Below, piece by piece: positions 7,205 through 13,001 of a stretch of DNA of 13,001 nucleotides. Position 1 is the first letter of the stretch. Each line of letters opens with the position of its first letter. The notes under the pieces were generated by a model, which was given only the letters and a program-made list of their open reading frames with translations, was not told where the DNA came from and searched no databases. The DNA lies in NCBI GenBank assembly GCA_022848835.1, contig JAJISG010000009.1, forward strand, positions 1-13,001, read 5' to 3'. The DNA comes from Thermoplasmatota archaeon (GTDB lineage Archaea; Thermoplasmatota; Thermoplasmata; RBG-16-68-12; JAJISG01). The position numbers and the translations under genes are program-made.

Positions 7205-7223
7205 ATTAAAACTTTCGCGAAAG
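7205..7223 (-). promoter_or_regulatory. TATA box with an overlapping-position 12-bp palindrome (candidate operator)
   Basis: On the minus strand CTTTCGCGAAAG (7212-7223), a perfect 12-bp palindrome, is immediately followed by TTTTAAT (7205-7211), a TATA-like element about 41 bases from the ATG of the SAP/zinc-ribbon gene. The palindrome occupies the place of the TFB recognition element, so a bound repressor would compete with promoter assembly. About three perfect 12-bp palindromes are expected by chance in 13 kb, so it is the position, not the mere presence, that is notable. Confidence 0.45.
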
Positions 7224-7262
7224 GTATCAAAATCAGTAATAGCTAGTTCTCAATGCTCCGCG

Positions 7263-7976
7263 TCAAGATAGTCCGAATACTGGTATTGCTGACCCATGGA
7301 GTAGCTCTGAGTCCTCCGAGGCCAGGAATAGGATCACCTTCGCTACCTCCCATGGCTTGGGCCACTTCGAGTAGTCGGCCTTCGGCATCGCTCCTCGGTT
7401 TGCTGGCGTATCGATAATGCTGGGCATGATGCAGTTTACGTTTATCCCCCTCTCCTTCAACTCCTCGGCCAACGACTCCGTCAGCCTGATGACGCCAGCC
7501 TTAGAGACGCTGTAGGGGGCGTGCCCCTCCTCCCCCTGAAGCCCTGTCCGGGAGGAGATGTTGATGACCTTCCCCCTTCCCTGCGCCTCCATGTGGGGCG
7601 CCACCTCCCGGCAGCAGATGAAGGCGGACTTCAAGTTGAGGTCCATCATGAAATCCCAATCCTTCAGCGGAGTCTTCGATACGGGTGTGCCTCCCATATA
7701 GCCGCCGACGACGTTGACCAGGATGTCAACGGTGCCAAAGTCCCTGAGGACCTCCGACACGAAGCTTGCGACATCTTCCTCCGACGTGACATCCACCTTG
7801 TACGCGTTCATGGAGGACTCCAAGTCGCCCAGGAGCTCCTTCAGCTCCGGCAGCTCCGCGTCGATGAAATAGCTGACCGCCACCCTGGCACCCTCCTCGA
7901 GGAAGGCCTTGGTCACATATCTGCCCAAGGCGCCGCTGCCTCCCGTGACGATCGCCACCGATTCTGCAAACCTCAT
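7263..7976 (-). CDS. Short-chain dehydrogenase/reductase
   Basis: NAD(P)-dependent oxidoreductase of the classical SDR type, 237 residues. The nucleotide site TGGSGALG is at 11-18, D62 lies in the VDVT segment, and NVVGG (88-92) replaces the usual NNAG. The catalytic set is N114, the Ser pair at 141-142, Y155 and K159 (YSVSK). Toward the end, IIDTPANRGAMPKADYSKW (187-205) recalls the DTP-NR--MP-AD---W pattern of dihydropteridine-reductase-like SDRs, so a pterin or quinonoid substrate is worth considering, although generic 3-oxoacyl reductases share the rest. ATG 7976 lies about 25 bases after a TATA-like GTAAATAG on the minus strand, and GAGAGG lies just before it. It is divergent from ahcY and upstream of the SAP/zinc-ribbon gene, which has its own promoter. 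Family certain, substrate unknown. Confidence 0.9.
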   Translation of the reverse strand: MRFAESVAIVTGGSGALGRYVTKAFLEEGARVAVSYFIDAELPELKELLGDLESSMNAYKVDVTSEEDVASFVSEVLRDFGTVDILVNVVGGYMGGTPVSKTPLKDWDFMMDLNLKSAFICCREVAPHMEAQGRGKVINISSRTGLQGEEGHAPYSVSKAGVIRLTESLAEELKERGINVNCIMPSIIDTPANRGAMPKADYSKWPKPWEVAKVILFLASEDSELLHGSAIPVFGLS

Positions 7977-7997
7977 AGTCCTCTCTAGGACCTAGGG

Positions 7998-8048
7998 CTA
8001 TTTACACGTAAGGCTGCAGCCAGTCCCGGGCCGGTGCAAATCCATATA
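7998..8048. promoter_or_regulatory. Divergent promoter region of the SDR and ahcY genes with central palindrome
   Basis: The 94-base gap holds a TATA-like element for each side. On the minus strand it is GTAAATAG (7998-8005), about 25 bases from the SDR ATG; on the plus strand it is CCATATAC (8042-8049), about 26 bases from the ahcY ATG. Both spacings fit leaderless starts. Between them lies the perfect 10-bp palindrome GGCTGCAGCC (8012-8021), preceded by TTAC-AC-GTAA (8002-8011). A common regulator could control both genes from here, but 10-bp palindromes are frequent by chance in GC-rich DNA. Confidence 0.4.
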
Positions 8049-8070
8049 CTCCTGCTGCCTATGGCTCCAC

Positions 8071-9306
8071 ATGGAAGAGGTGGAGAAGGGGGCCCTGAGG
8101 ATCGGCTGGGCGCAGAGTCATATGCCGGTCCTCTTGGAGGTCACCAAGAGCATGGTCGAGAGGCGGTCCCTTGATGGGTGGCGGGTCGGGATGGCCATGC
8201 ACCTTGAAGCCAAGACGGCCGTTCTGGCCCTTCGCCTTCGGGATGCGGGCGCTCAGGTGTCTCTAACCTCCTGTAACCCCCTGACCACCGACGACTCCGT
8301 GGCTGAGGCGCTGAGAGAGAGGTTTGGGCTTCAGAACTTCGCCGAGAGGGGGCAGACACGGGAGGATTACTATGGAAGCCTTCATCGGGTCCTCGACACT
8401 CGGCCGAGCCTCATCGTGGATGATGGGGGGGACCTCACCTACCTGCTGCACACCGAGAGGACAGACGTCCTGGAGGAGGTGAGAGGGGGTAGTGAGGAGA
8501 CGACCACGGGGGTTGTCAGGCTTAGGGTCATGGAAAGAGAGGGTAAGCTCCGGTTCCCTATGATCGACGTCAACGAGGCCCGCATGAAGTACCTCTTCGA
8601 TAATCGCTACGGGACAGGACAGTCCACCCTGGACGGCATAATGAACGCCACGAACCTGTTGCTGGCGGGAAAGCACTTTACCGTGGCTGGGTACGGGTGG
8701 TGCGGGAGGGGCATTGCCCTCAGGGCTAGGGGCATGGGCGCCCACGTGATCGTCACGGAGATCGACCCCGTCCGAGCGGTGGAGGCGAAGCTGGATGGTT
8801 TCGAGGTGATGCCCATGAAACAGGCCGCCCGAATCTCCGACTTCATCGTGACCGCGACAGGCGTGAAGGATGTGGTCAGTGAGGAGCACCTGAAGGTGTT
8901 GAAGGATGGCTGTGTGATCGCCAATGCGGGCCACTTCGACGTGGAGATCTCCAAGGACGATCTGGAGGGCTTGAGCTCATCCAAGAAACGGGTGAGGGAG
9001 TTCGTGGAGGAGTACCTGCTCGACGGCGGGAGAAAGATCTACCTGCTCGGGGAGGGAAGATTGATAAACCTCGTTGCGGGACAGGGCCATCCGGTGGAGA
9101 TTATGGATACCAGCTTCGCCCTTCAGGCCCTCTCTGTCCACCACCTGATGAAGCACCACGGGGAACTCACCCCAAAGGTCTACCCGGTCCCTCAGGAGAT
9201 TGACATGAGAGTGGCTAAGACCAAACTGCGAACCATGGGCGTAAGGATTGATGGGCTTACCGAAGGGCAGCGAGAGTACATCTCCAGCTGGGAGGCGGGG
9301 ACCTAG
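8071..9306 (+). CDS. ahcY: S-adenosylhomocysteine hydrolase (possibly S-inosylhomocysteine-type)
   Basis: Cytosolic NAD-dependent enzyme that splits S-adenosylhomocysteine into homocysteine and adenosine, removing the inhibitory product of methylation. The 411 residues match the short archaeal form. Visible landmarks are SCNPLTTDD (67-75), DDGGDLT (117-123), EETTTGV (142-148), K173, D177 and N178 in KYLFDNRYGTGQS, the NAD site GYGWCGRG (207-214), NAGHFDVEI (285-293) and GHPVEIMDTSFALQAL (339-354). The C-terminal KPDHYRY of bacterial and eukaryotic enzymes is absent, as usual in archaea. The N-terminal substrate motif reads H44-L-E46-A-K48 instead of H-x-T-x-E/Q, a variant I associate with thermophilic and methanogen enzymes, some of which prefer S-inosylhomocysteine. 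The start lies 26 bases after a TATA box, so the message is probably leaderless. It heads an operon with a HAD hydrolase and a nucleoside kinase. Confidence 0.94.
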   Translation: MEEVEKGALRIGWAQSHMPVLLEVTKSMVERRSLDGWRVGMAMHLEAKTAVLALRLRDAGAQVSLTSCNPLTTDDSVAEALRERFGLQNFAERGQTREDYYGSLHRVLDTRPSLIVDDGGDLTYLLHTERTDVLEEVRGGSEETTTGVVRLRVMEREGKLRFPMIDVNEARMKYLFDNRYGTGQSTLDGIMNATNLLLAGKHFTVAGYGWCGRGIALRARGMGAHVIVTEIDPVRAVEAKLDGFEVMPMKQAARISDFIVTATGVKDVVSEEHLKVLKDGCVIANAGHFDVEISKDDLEGLSSSKKRVREFVEEYLLDGGRKIYLLGEGRLINLVAGQGHPVEIMDTSFALQALSVHHLMKHHGELTPKVYPVPQEIDMRVAKTKLRTMGVRIDGLTEGQREYISSWEAGT

Positions 9307-9307
9307 G

Positions 9308-10021
9308 TTGCCCCTGAAGGCGATCTTCCTTGACATGGGGGGCACCCTCCTGGACCTGGAGAGCGATAGGAGGGCTCATCTGGAGATGATGCGAGCCTTT
9401 CGGGAGGATATGGGCCTTCCAACATCTCCCGAGGAGCTGTTGAATAGATATGAGACCCTTCGGGAGGAGCGCATCAGACGACTCGGGACCAGGTGGCAGC
9501 AAGACAGAGATATCTCTAGGGGCGTGGTAACCTCCATACTGCGTGAGGAGGGCCTCTCCATGACGCGTGCCCACTGGGACGCCTTCTTGGCGGCCTACTG
9601 GCGCGAGCACAGACGCTGGCTCCACCTCTACCCCGGGGCTCGGAAAGCTCTAAGTGCACTTCACAGGCCTGGAATTCACATCGGCCTCATATCCGATGTG
9701 GACGAGGACTTCCTTCAGCTATGCCTCTACAAATTCCCCTTGGAGGACCATCTCGACTCCATCACCACCTCGGAGGAGACGGGAATGGCCAAACCCCATG
9801 AGGAAATCTTCATGAGGGCCCTGTCCAAGGCTGAATGCGAGCCTCAGGAGGCCACTCACGTTGGGGATTCCCTTGACAGGGATGTCCTGGGGGCGAGCAA
9901 GGTGGGGATGAGGTCGATTCTCATACGGAGTCAAGGGACAGACCAGTCAGCTGATTACGTGGTGCCGGACATCACGGCGGCCTGCCAGGTCCTTGAGAGG
10001 CTCGTGGAGGAGGACCATTGA
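9308..10021 (+). CDS. HAD-superfamily hydrolase
   Basis: A 237-residue hydrolase with an alpha-helical cap between motifs I and II, probably a phosphatase of small metabolites. Motif I is D9-M-G-G-T13, with the nucleophile Asp present but the second, acid/base Asp replaced by Gly. Motif II is the Ser of GLISDVDED, motif III the Lys of GMAKPHEEIF, and motif IV HVGDSLDRDVLGA. The TTG at 9308 is chosen because it lies one base after the ahcY stop and opens straight into strand one (PLKAIFLDMGGTL); GGAGG is 12 bases upstream. The end overlaps the nucleoside kinase start by four bases. The operon suggests a substrate in the homocysteine/nucleoside branch, for example a nucleotide, but nothing in the sequence fixes it. 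Confidence 0.87.
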   Translation: MPLKAIFLDMGGTLLDLESDRRAHLEMMRAFREDMGLPTSPEELLNRYETLREERIRRLGTRWQQDRDISRGVVTSILREEGLSMTRAHWDAFLAAYWREHRRWLHLYPGARKALSALHRPGIHIGLISDVDEDFLQLCLYKFPLEDHLDSITTSEETGMAKPHEEIFMRALSKAECEPQEATHVGDSLDRDVLGASKVGMRSILIRSQGTDQSADYVVPDITAACQVLERLVEEDH

Positions 10022-10950
10022 GCTATCTGGGTATCTTCGGCCATGTCGTCTTGGACCGCATCCTGCGCGTGCCGCGGTTGCCTGAGCCCAACACCTCCAT
10101 CCAGGTCACCGAGACTAGAGAGTGCTTCGGCGGTACTGGTGGGAACATCGCTCGGGCCGCGGCCAGGCTCGGGGTGGAGGCCTCCCTGGCCTCCTTCGTG
10201 GGTGAGGATTTTCCCGAGGAGTACAGGAGTGCCCTAAAGGCGGACGGGGTGGACCTTACAGACCTAAAGGTCGTCCATGGGCGCAATACACCCACCGCGT
10301 GGATATTCTCCGACCCTGAGGGGAATCAGGTGGCCGTCATCGACCAGGGGTCCATGGCAGAGATCTCGAACATGGAGGTCCTTGAGCACACGATCAGGGA
10401 CAGCCAAGTGGTGCACATAGCCACCGGGAAGCCCGATTACTACAGGAAGGTTGTAGGGCTGGCGAAGAGCCTCGGGCGGCAGGTCGCCTTCGATCCATCC
10501 CAGGAGATCCACTACGTCTACGACCCCACGACCTTCCGCGAGACCTTCACGAGTTCCGACCTCTTCTTCGGGAACCAGTCCGAGTTCCAGAGGGCCCTCG
10601 CCTATCTGGAGATGAGAGAGGTACGTGAGATGTTAGAGTATGTGAAATTGTTGATTCTTACCCTGGGAAAGGAGGGGAGCGTCATCCACACCTCCGAGCG
10701 AAGCTGGAGGATCCCATGCATATCCTCCGATAAGGAGTTGGACGTTACGGGGGCGGGAGACGCTTACCGGGGGGGATTCTATGCGGGGCTCAGCAGAGAT
10801 CTCGACCTACCTCTGTGCGGCCTTCTGGGTGCTTCAACGGCGAGTTTCAGTGTTGAGGGTGAGGGACCTCAAAGCAGCTTGCCGAGGTGGGAGGAGGCGT
10901 GGGAGAGGGCCGCCGAGCACCGGGACAGTGTCGTCGAGATTCCCCCATGA
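10018..10950 (+). CDS. PfkB-family archaeal nucleoside kinase
   Basis: Ribokinase-fold enzyme of 310 residues that phosphorylates a nucleoside at the 5' position using ATP. The beginning, GHVVLDRILRVPRLPEPNTS (8-27) followed by FGGTGGNIARAAARLG (37-52), is very like the archaeal nucleoside kinases of the MJ0406 type, which accept adenosine, inosine and guanosine. The second PfkB signature DVTGAGDAYRGGF (242-254) carries the anion-hole Gly residues and the catalytic base D248. The start TTG at 10018 overlaps the HAD stop (TTGA), with a strong GGAGGAGG four bases before it, so translation is coupled. Sitting two genes after ahcY, it would remove the nucleoside released there and so pull that reversible reaction forward. 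Ribokinase-family sugar kinase is the less likely alternative. Confidence 0.88.
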   Translation: MSYLGIFGHVVLDRILRVPRLPEPNTSIQVTETRECFGGTGGNIARAAARLGVEASLASFVGEDFPEEYRSALKADGVDLTDLKVVHGRNTPTAWIFSDPEGNQVAVIDQGSMAEISNMEVLEHTIRDSQVVHIATGKPDYYRKVVGLAKSLGRQVAFDPSQEIHYVYDPTTFRETFTSSDLFFGNQSEFQRALAYLEMREVREMLEYVKLLILTLGKEGSVIHTSERSWRIPCISSDKELDVTGAGDAYRGGFYAGLSRDLDLPLCGLLGASTASFSVEGEGPQSSLPRWEEAWERAAEHRDSVVEIPP

Positions 10951-10951
10951 G

Positions 10952-10966
10952 ATGCTCCTGGAGCAT
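10952..10966. repeat. Short inverted repeat after the nucleoside kinase gene
   Basis: ATGCTCC-T-GGAGCAT starts one base after the kinase stop codon. With only one spacer base it would form a 5-bp stem with a five-base loop in RNA, or act as a dyad DNA site. It may mark the end of the ahcY operon or an operator of the next gene, 77 bases further on. Confidence 0.3.
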
Positions 10967-10996
10967 GGCGACCGGGCGGTCCCAGTCCTCATGCGT

Positions 10997-11009
10997 GGAA
11001 AGCTTTATA
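10997..11009 (+). promoter_or_regulatory. Promoter (BRE plus TATA) of the Lrp/AsnC-domain gene
   Basis: TGGAAAGCTTTAT contains a purine-rich BRE followed by a TATA-like CTTTATA, centred about 37 bases before ATG 11043. The same AAGCTTTAT core recurs before purE. Confidence 0.5.
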
Positions 11010-11042
11010 GGTGGTCTCCAACTTAAGGGACGGAGACTGGGT

Positions 11043-11276
11043 ATGGCCATCGGATTCGTTCTGATAAGCACGGCTCCTGCGAAGGAACACGAGGTCTACA
11101 ACGCCCTCTCCAAGATCGACGAGATAAAGGAGCTGCACCCACTCTTCGGGGAGTACGATTTGATAGCGAAGATAGAGGCGGACGACTTTAACGCCCTGGG
11201 TCAGATAGTGGTGGACAGCATTAGGACCATCGCTGGAGTGATCGATACCAAGACTTTAACGGGAATACAGTTCTAG
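11043..11276 (+). CDS. Stand-alone Lrp/AsnC ligand-binding (RAM) domain protein
   Basis: A 77-residue protein made only of the alpha/beta RAM (AsnC_trans_reg) domain: strand MAIGFVLISTAP, helix KEHEVYNALSKI, strands around ELHPLFGEYDLIAKIEADD with the typical G-E-Y-D-L turn, helix DFNALGQIVVDSIRTI, and a closing strand DTKTLTGIQF. These domains bind amino acids and assemble into dimers and octamers; without the usual HTH this one cannot bind DNA by itself and may modulate full-length Lrp proteins. ATG 11043 follows GGAG and a TATA box, while frames extending further upstream lack any Lrp similarity. The membrane protein gene follows closely and probably shares the transcript. Family assignment is confident; the ligand is unknown. 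Confidence 0.87.
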   Translation: MAIGFVLISTAPAKEHEVYNALSKIDEIKELHPLFGEYDLIAKIEADDFNALGQIVVDSIRTIAGVIDTKTLTGIQF

Positions 11277-11297
11277 AGGTGAATGGGGGGTAAAGAA

Positions 11298-11609
11298 ATG
11301 GTGGATTTCAACGCGATTGATGCCTGGACTTTTGTGACCATATTGGTGTTGACCTTCTCCCTCTTCCTGGTGATTACCGGGGCCTTTACGGCCTACTTCG
11401 GAAGCGGGAAGAGCAGGAAGATAGGCGGTGGGCTCTTGGGAGGTGGCGTCGCCTTCGGGATCGTATGGACCTTACTAGGCGGATTCGGCGATTATATCAA
11501 GATTCCCATGTTGACGGTGGTCCTCCAGAGCATTGTCGTCCTCTCGGCGGCCGCTATTGGAGCGGTGTTGGCCATCGGCCTCTTCCTGCTGGCCATCATG
11601 AAATCCTAG
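11298..11609 (+). CDS. Small three-helix membrane protein of unknown function
   Basis: A 103-residue integral membrane protein that I do not recognise. Predicted membrane helices are at about 9-33 (starting AWTFVTILVLTF), 43-63 (Gly-rich, GGGLLGGGVAFGIVWTLL) and 72-101. A short basic loop GSGKSRK (35-41) separates the first two helices. No catalytic motif is visible. Two starts are possible: ATG 11283, which follows GAGGTGA with no spacer, and ATG 11298, which follows GGGGGGT by six bases. I prefer the second because of spacing. It lies 21 bases after the Lrp-type gene and 16 before the next gene, so all three are probably cotranscribed. Confidence 0.75.
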   Translation: MVDFNAIDAWTFVTILVLTFSLFLVITGAFTAYFGSGKSRKIGGGLLGGGVAFGIVWTLLGGFGDYIKIPMLTVVLQSIVVLSAAAIGAVLAIGLFLLAIMKS

Positions 11610-11625
11610 TCGGGGTAGCTCCTTG

Positions 11626-11937
11626 ATGGAGTTCTCGCCCGGCCAGGGCGATTTTAGGCGGCGGATGTCCCTTAAGAGCAAGGGCCATCCGGAGAGCTTC
11701 GCTGAGCTGGCATTGCCGTTGGAGGAGGGTGAAGTCGTCACCTACGAATGGACAGCCGAGGGGGAGGTGGACTTCAACATTCACTCCCACCACGGCAAGG
11801 AGGTCGATTATCACGAGAAGTTCCGCGGCTCCGAGCTCCATGGACGGTTCGAGGGACCTGGAAAGGACCACTTCTACCTCATGTGGCAGAATCGCTCTCC
11901 GGAGCCGGTGGAGATTGAGATCCAGGTCAGCCGTTAG
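11626..11937 (+). CDS. Small beta-rich protein of unknown function (GOLD-like pattern)
   Basis: A 103-residue protein with no signal peptide or membrane segment. Alternating hydrophobic strands dominate: AELALPLEEGEVVTYEWTAE (26-45), EVDFNIHSHHGKEVDYHEKF (47-66), a strand around GRFEGPGKDHFYLMWQN (73-89) and a final PVEIEIQVS. The layout, a strand pair then 'G.. HFYLMWQN....VEIEIQV', resembles GOLD/emp24-type beta sandwiches, a weak fold-level inference. The cluster H53, H55, H56 and H63 is a possible metal site. ATG 11626 is chosen; TTG 11623 is directly adjacent. It follows the membrane protein by 16 bases and may work with it. Confidence 0.7.
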   Translation: MEFSPGQGDFRRRMSLKSKGHPESFAELALPLEEGEVVTYEWTAEGEVDFNIHSHHGKEVDYHEKFRGSELHGRFEGPGKDHFYLMWQNRSPEPVEIEIQVSR

Positions 11938-11941
11938 GCTC

Positions 11942-11954
11942 GGGAAGCTTTATT
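11942..11954 (+). promoter_or_regulatory. Promoter (BRE plus TATA) of purE
   Basis: GGGAAGCTTTATT, centred roughly 31-33 bases before ATG 11982, shares the AAGCTTTAT core with the element at 10997-11009. It begins five bases after the stop codon of the preceding gene and would give a leader of only a few bases. Confidence 0.5.
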
Positions 11955-11981
11955 TTCATGGGACCCTTCCATGAGGATGAG

Positions 11982-12446
11982 ATGGACGTCCTGATTGTCC
12001 TGGGGAGCATCAGCGACAAGGCACCTGGAGAGAGAGCCCTCCAGCTATTGAAGGAGTTTGGCTTGAACGCCGAGCTGGTGATAGCCTCCGCCCACAGAAC
12101 CCCTCAGAGGCTGAGGCAGCTCGTCGAGGGATCCGACGCTGCGGTCTTCATAGCCATGGCTGGGATGTCGGCCGCGCTTCCAGGGACCGTTGCCTCCCTG
12201 ACCCTGAAGCCTGTCATCGGTGTCCCTCTTAGCGGGAAACTGAACCTGGACTCCATCCTCTCGGTGACTCAGATGCCTCCCGGAGTGCCGGTAGCCGCCG
12301 TGTCTCTCGACGGAGCTGAGAACGCCGCCCTGTTGGCAATCGAGATACTGGCCCTCTCTGACTCCGAGCTGGGGAAGAGGCTGAAGGTCTATCGGGATAG
12401 GAGGGCTCAGGCGGTGGCCCAGGACTCCAAGAAGATAGGTGGTTAG
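11982..12446 (+). CDS. purE: N5-carboxyaminoimidazole ribonucleotide mutase, class I PurE
   Basis: Soluble purine-biosynthesis enzyme that forms 4-carboxy-AIR. The 154 residues include GSISD (8-12), SAHRTP (36-41, the class I signature; class II enzymes have SAHK), IAMAGMSAALPGTVASLT (57-74), PVIGVPL (77-83), LDSILSVTQMPPGVPVA (89-105) and NAALLA (114-119). The usual LGGLDSL loop is KLNLDSI here, and the Gly-Ala-Ala of the AGGAAHLPG segment is changed to GMSAALPG, both mild departures. ATG 11982 follows GGATGAG and a TATA box about 31 bases upstream; an earlier in-frame ATG (11958) lies too close to that box to be transcribed. Its stop abuts the ATG of guaA. No purK is visible, so whether it uses N5-CAIR or AIR plus CO2 is open. 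Confidence 0.92.
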   Translation: MDVLIVLGSISDKAPGERALQLLKEFGLNAELVIASAHRTPQRLRQLVEGSDAAVFIAMAGMSAALPGTVASLTLKPVIGVPLSGKLNLDSILSVTQMPPGVPVAAVSLDGAENAALLAIEILALSDSELGKRLKVYRDRRAQAVAQDSKKIGG

Positions 12447-13001
12447 ATGTTCTCCCCAGAGCAGTTCATCCGTGATGCGGTGGAGTATGTTAAGGGGGAG
12501 GTCGAGGGGAAGGCCATCATAGCCGTCTCGGGAGGAGTGGACAGCACCACAGCGGCTGTCCTGGCCTCTAGGGCCCTGGAGAGCGACCTGCTGGCGGTGT
12601 ATGTCGACACTGGGATGATGAGGAGGGGCGAGAGGGGGGATGTGGAGGAGATTCTCCGCGGACTGGATGTCAACTACACCATCATCGAGGCCGCTGACCG
12701 ATTTTTCGAGGCGCTGAAAGGGGTGGAGGAGCCGGAGAGGAAGAGGAAGGCAATCGGCGGCACCTTCATCCAGCTCTTCGAGGTCGAAGCCCAGAGGATA
12801 GGGGCGGAATACCTCATCCAGGGAACCATCGCACCGGACTGGATCGAGAGCGGCGGGCAGCTCAGGGACAGGATAAAGACGCACCACAACGTCGCGGGAC
12901 TGCCCTCCGGCATGGCGCTCCGGGTGGTGGAGCCTCTGCGGGATCTATACAAGGATGAAGTGAGGAAGGTGGCTAGAGCCCTGGGCATAGTCGTGGCGGA
13001 G
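12447..13001 (+). CDS. guaA: GMP synthase ATP-pyrophosphatase subunit (partial, runs off window)
   Basis: ATP-dependent subunit that adenylates XMP so that ammonia can convert it to GMP. The first 185 residues are present. The PP-loop SGGVDST is at 28-34, followed by AVYVDTGMMRRGE, QGTIAPDWIE and IKTHHNVAGLP, all standard for GMP synthase. The chain starts directly at the PP-ATPase domain, without the class I glutaminase domain fused in bacteria, as in archaea where the glutaminase is a separate gene (GuaAa/GuaAb arrangement). ATG 12447 follows the purE stop with no gap, and AGGTGG lies a few bases before it, so the pair is translated from one message. The C-terminal dimerisation domain lies outside the window. 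Confidence 0.95.
   Translation, partial: MFSPEQFIRDAVEYVKGEVEGKAIIAVSGGVDSTTAAVLASRALESDLLAVYVDTGMMRRGERGDVEEILRGLDVNYTIIEAADRFFEALKGVEEPERKRKAIGGTFIQLFEVEAQRIGAEYLIQGTIAPDWIESGGQLRDRIKTHHNVAGLPSGMALRVVEPLRDLYKDEVRKVARALGIVVAE

Noticed and set aside
7521..7988. 155-codon plus-strand open frame
   Set aside because: It is antisense to the SDR gene and has no motif of its own.
9248..9307. Earlier in-frame start for the HAD hydrolase
   Set aside because: It would overlap the conserved end of ahcY and add residues with no HAD similarity before strand one.
12045..12887. 280-codon open frame on the minus strand across purE and guaA
   Set aside because: It is antisense to two certain genes, its composition (Leu/Pro/His/Arg-rich) is that of a GC-bias shadow, and it shows no domain.
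1..13001. tRNA or rRNA genes, CRISPR arrays, insertion sequences or phage genes
   Set aside because: No cloverleaf, direct-repeat array, transposase motif or terminal inverted repeats were recognised by eye in any gap; the gaps are all short.

Overview
The window looks archaeal, and most like a member of the Thermoplasmatota, although the phylum is inferred. The evidence is a Bat/HTH_10 regulator, an archaeal-type Lhr helicase, a GMP synthase ATP-pyrophosphatase encoded as its own gene, an archaeal nucleoside kinase, a stand-alone Lrp/AsnC ligand-binding domain, and TATA boxes placed so that several transcripts would be leaderless or nearly so. I see no rRNA, tRNA, CRISPR array, insertion sequence or phage gene. 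This is a compact, mostly housekeeping chromosomal region with a few unusual gene pairings.

Left part (1-2485): a MenA/UbiA-type prenyltransferase, cut by the window edge, is preceded four bases upstream by a free-standing PAS-domain protein, both on the minus strand. Divergent from them, across a single symmetric TATA box, is a Bat-like HTH_10 regulator whose reading frame lacks a normal start codon. After it lie about 270 bases with a probable decayed fragment of a DUF429 (RNase H-like) gene, then a CoA-pyrophosphatase-like Nudix hydrolase on the minus strand.

Middle (2486-7976): an Lhr-family superfamily 2 helicase with a C-terminal zinc ribbon and helix-hairpin-helix is followed by a 47-residue zinc-finger protein. 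Convergent to these, with a 7-bp hairpin in the 18-base gap, is a large SAP / acidic linker / helical / zinc-ribbon protein that I cannot name. Its promoter carries a perfect 12-bp palindrome. Upstream of it is a short-chain dehydrogenase.

Right part (8071-13001): ahcY (S-adenosylhomocysteine hydrolase), a HAD-family hydrolase and an archaeal nucleoside kinase form a tight operon in which both downstream genes start with TTG. Together they fit a route that splits SAH and rephosphorylates the nucleoside. The ahcY substrate motif is the H-x-E-x-K variant, so S-inosylhomocysteine/inosine is an alternative to SAH/adenosine. Then come a stand-alone Lrp/AsnC effector domain, a three-helix membrane protein and a small beta-rich protein, probably one unit, and finally purE and the start of the GMP synthase ATPase subunit, two purine-biosynthesis genes placed end to end.
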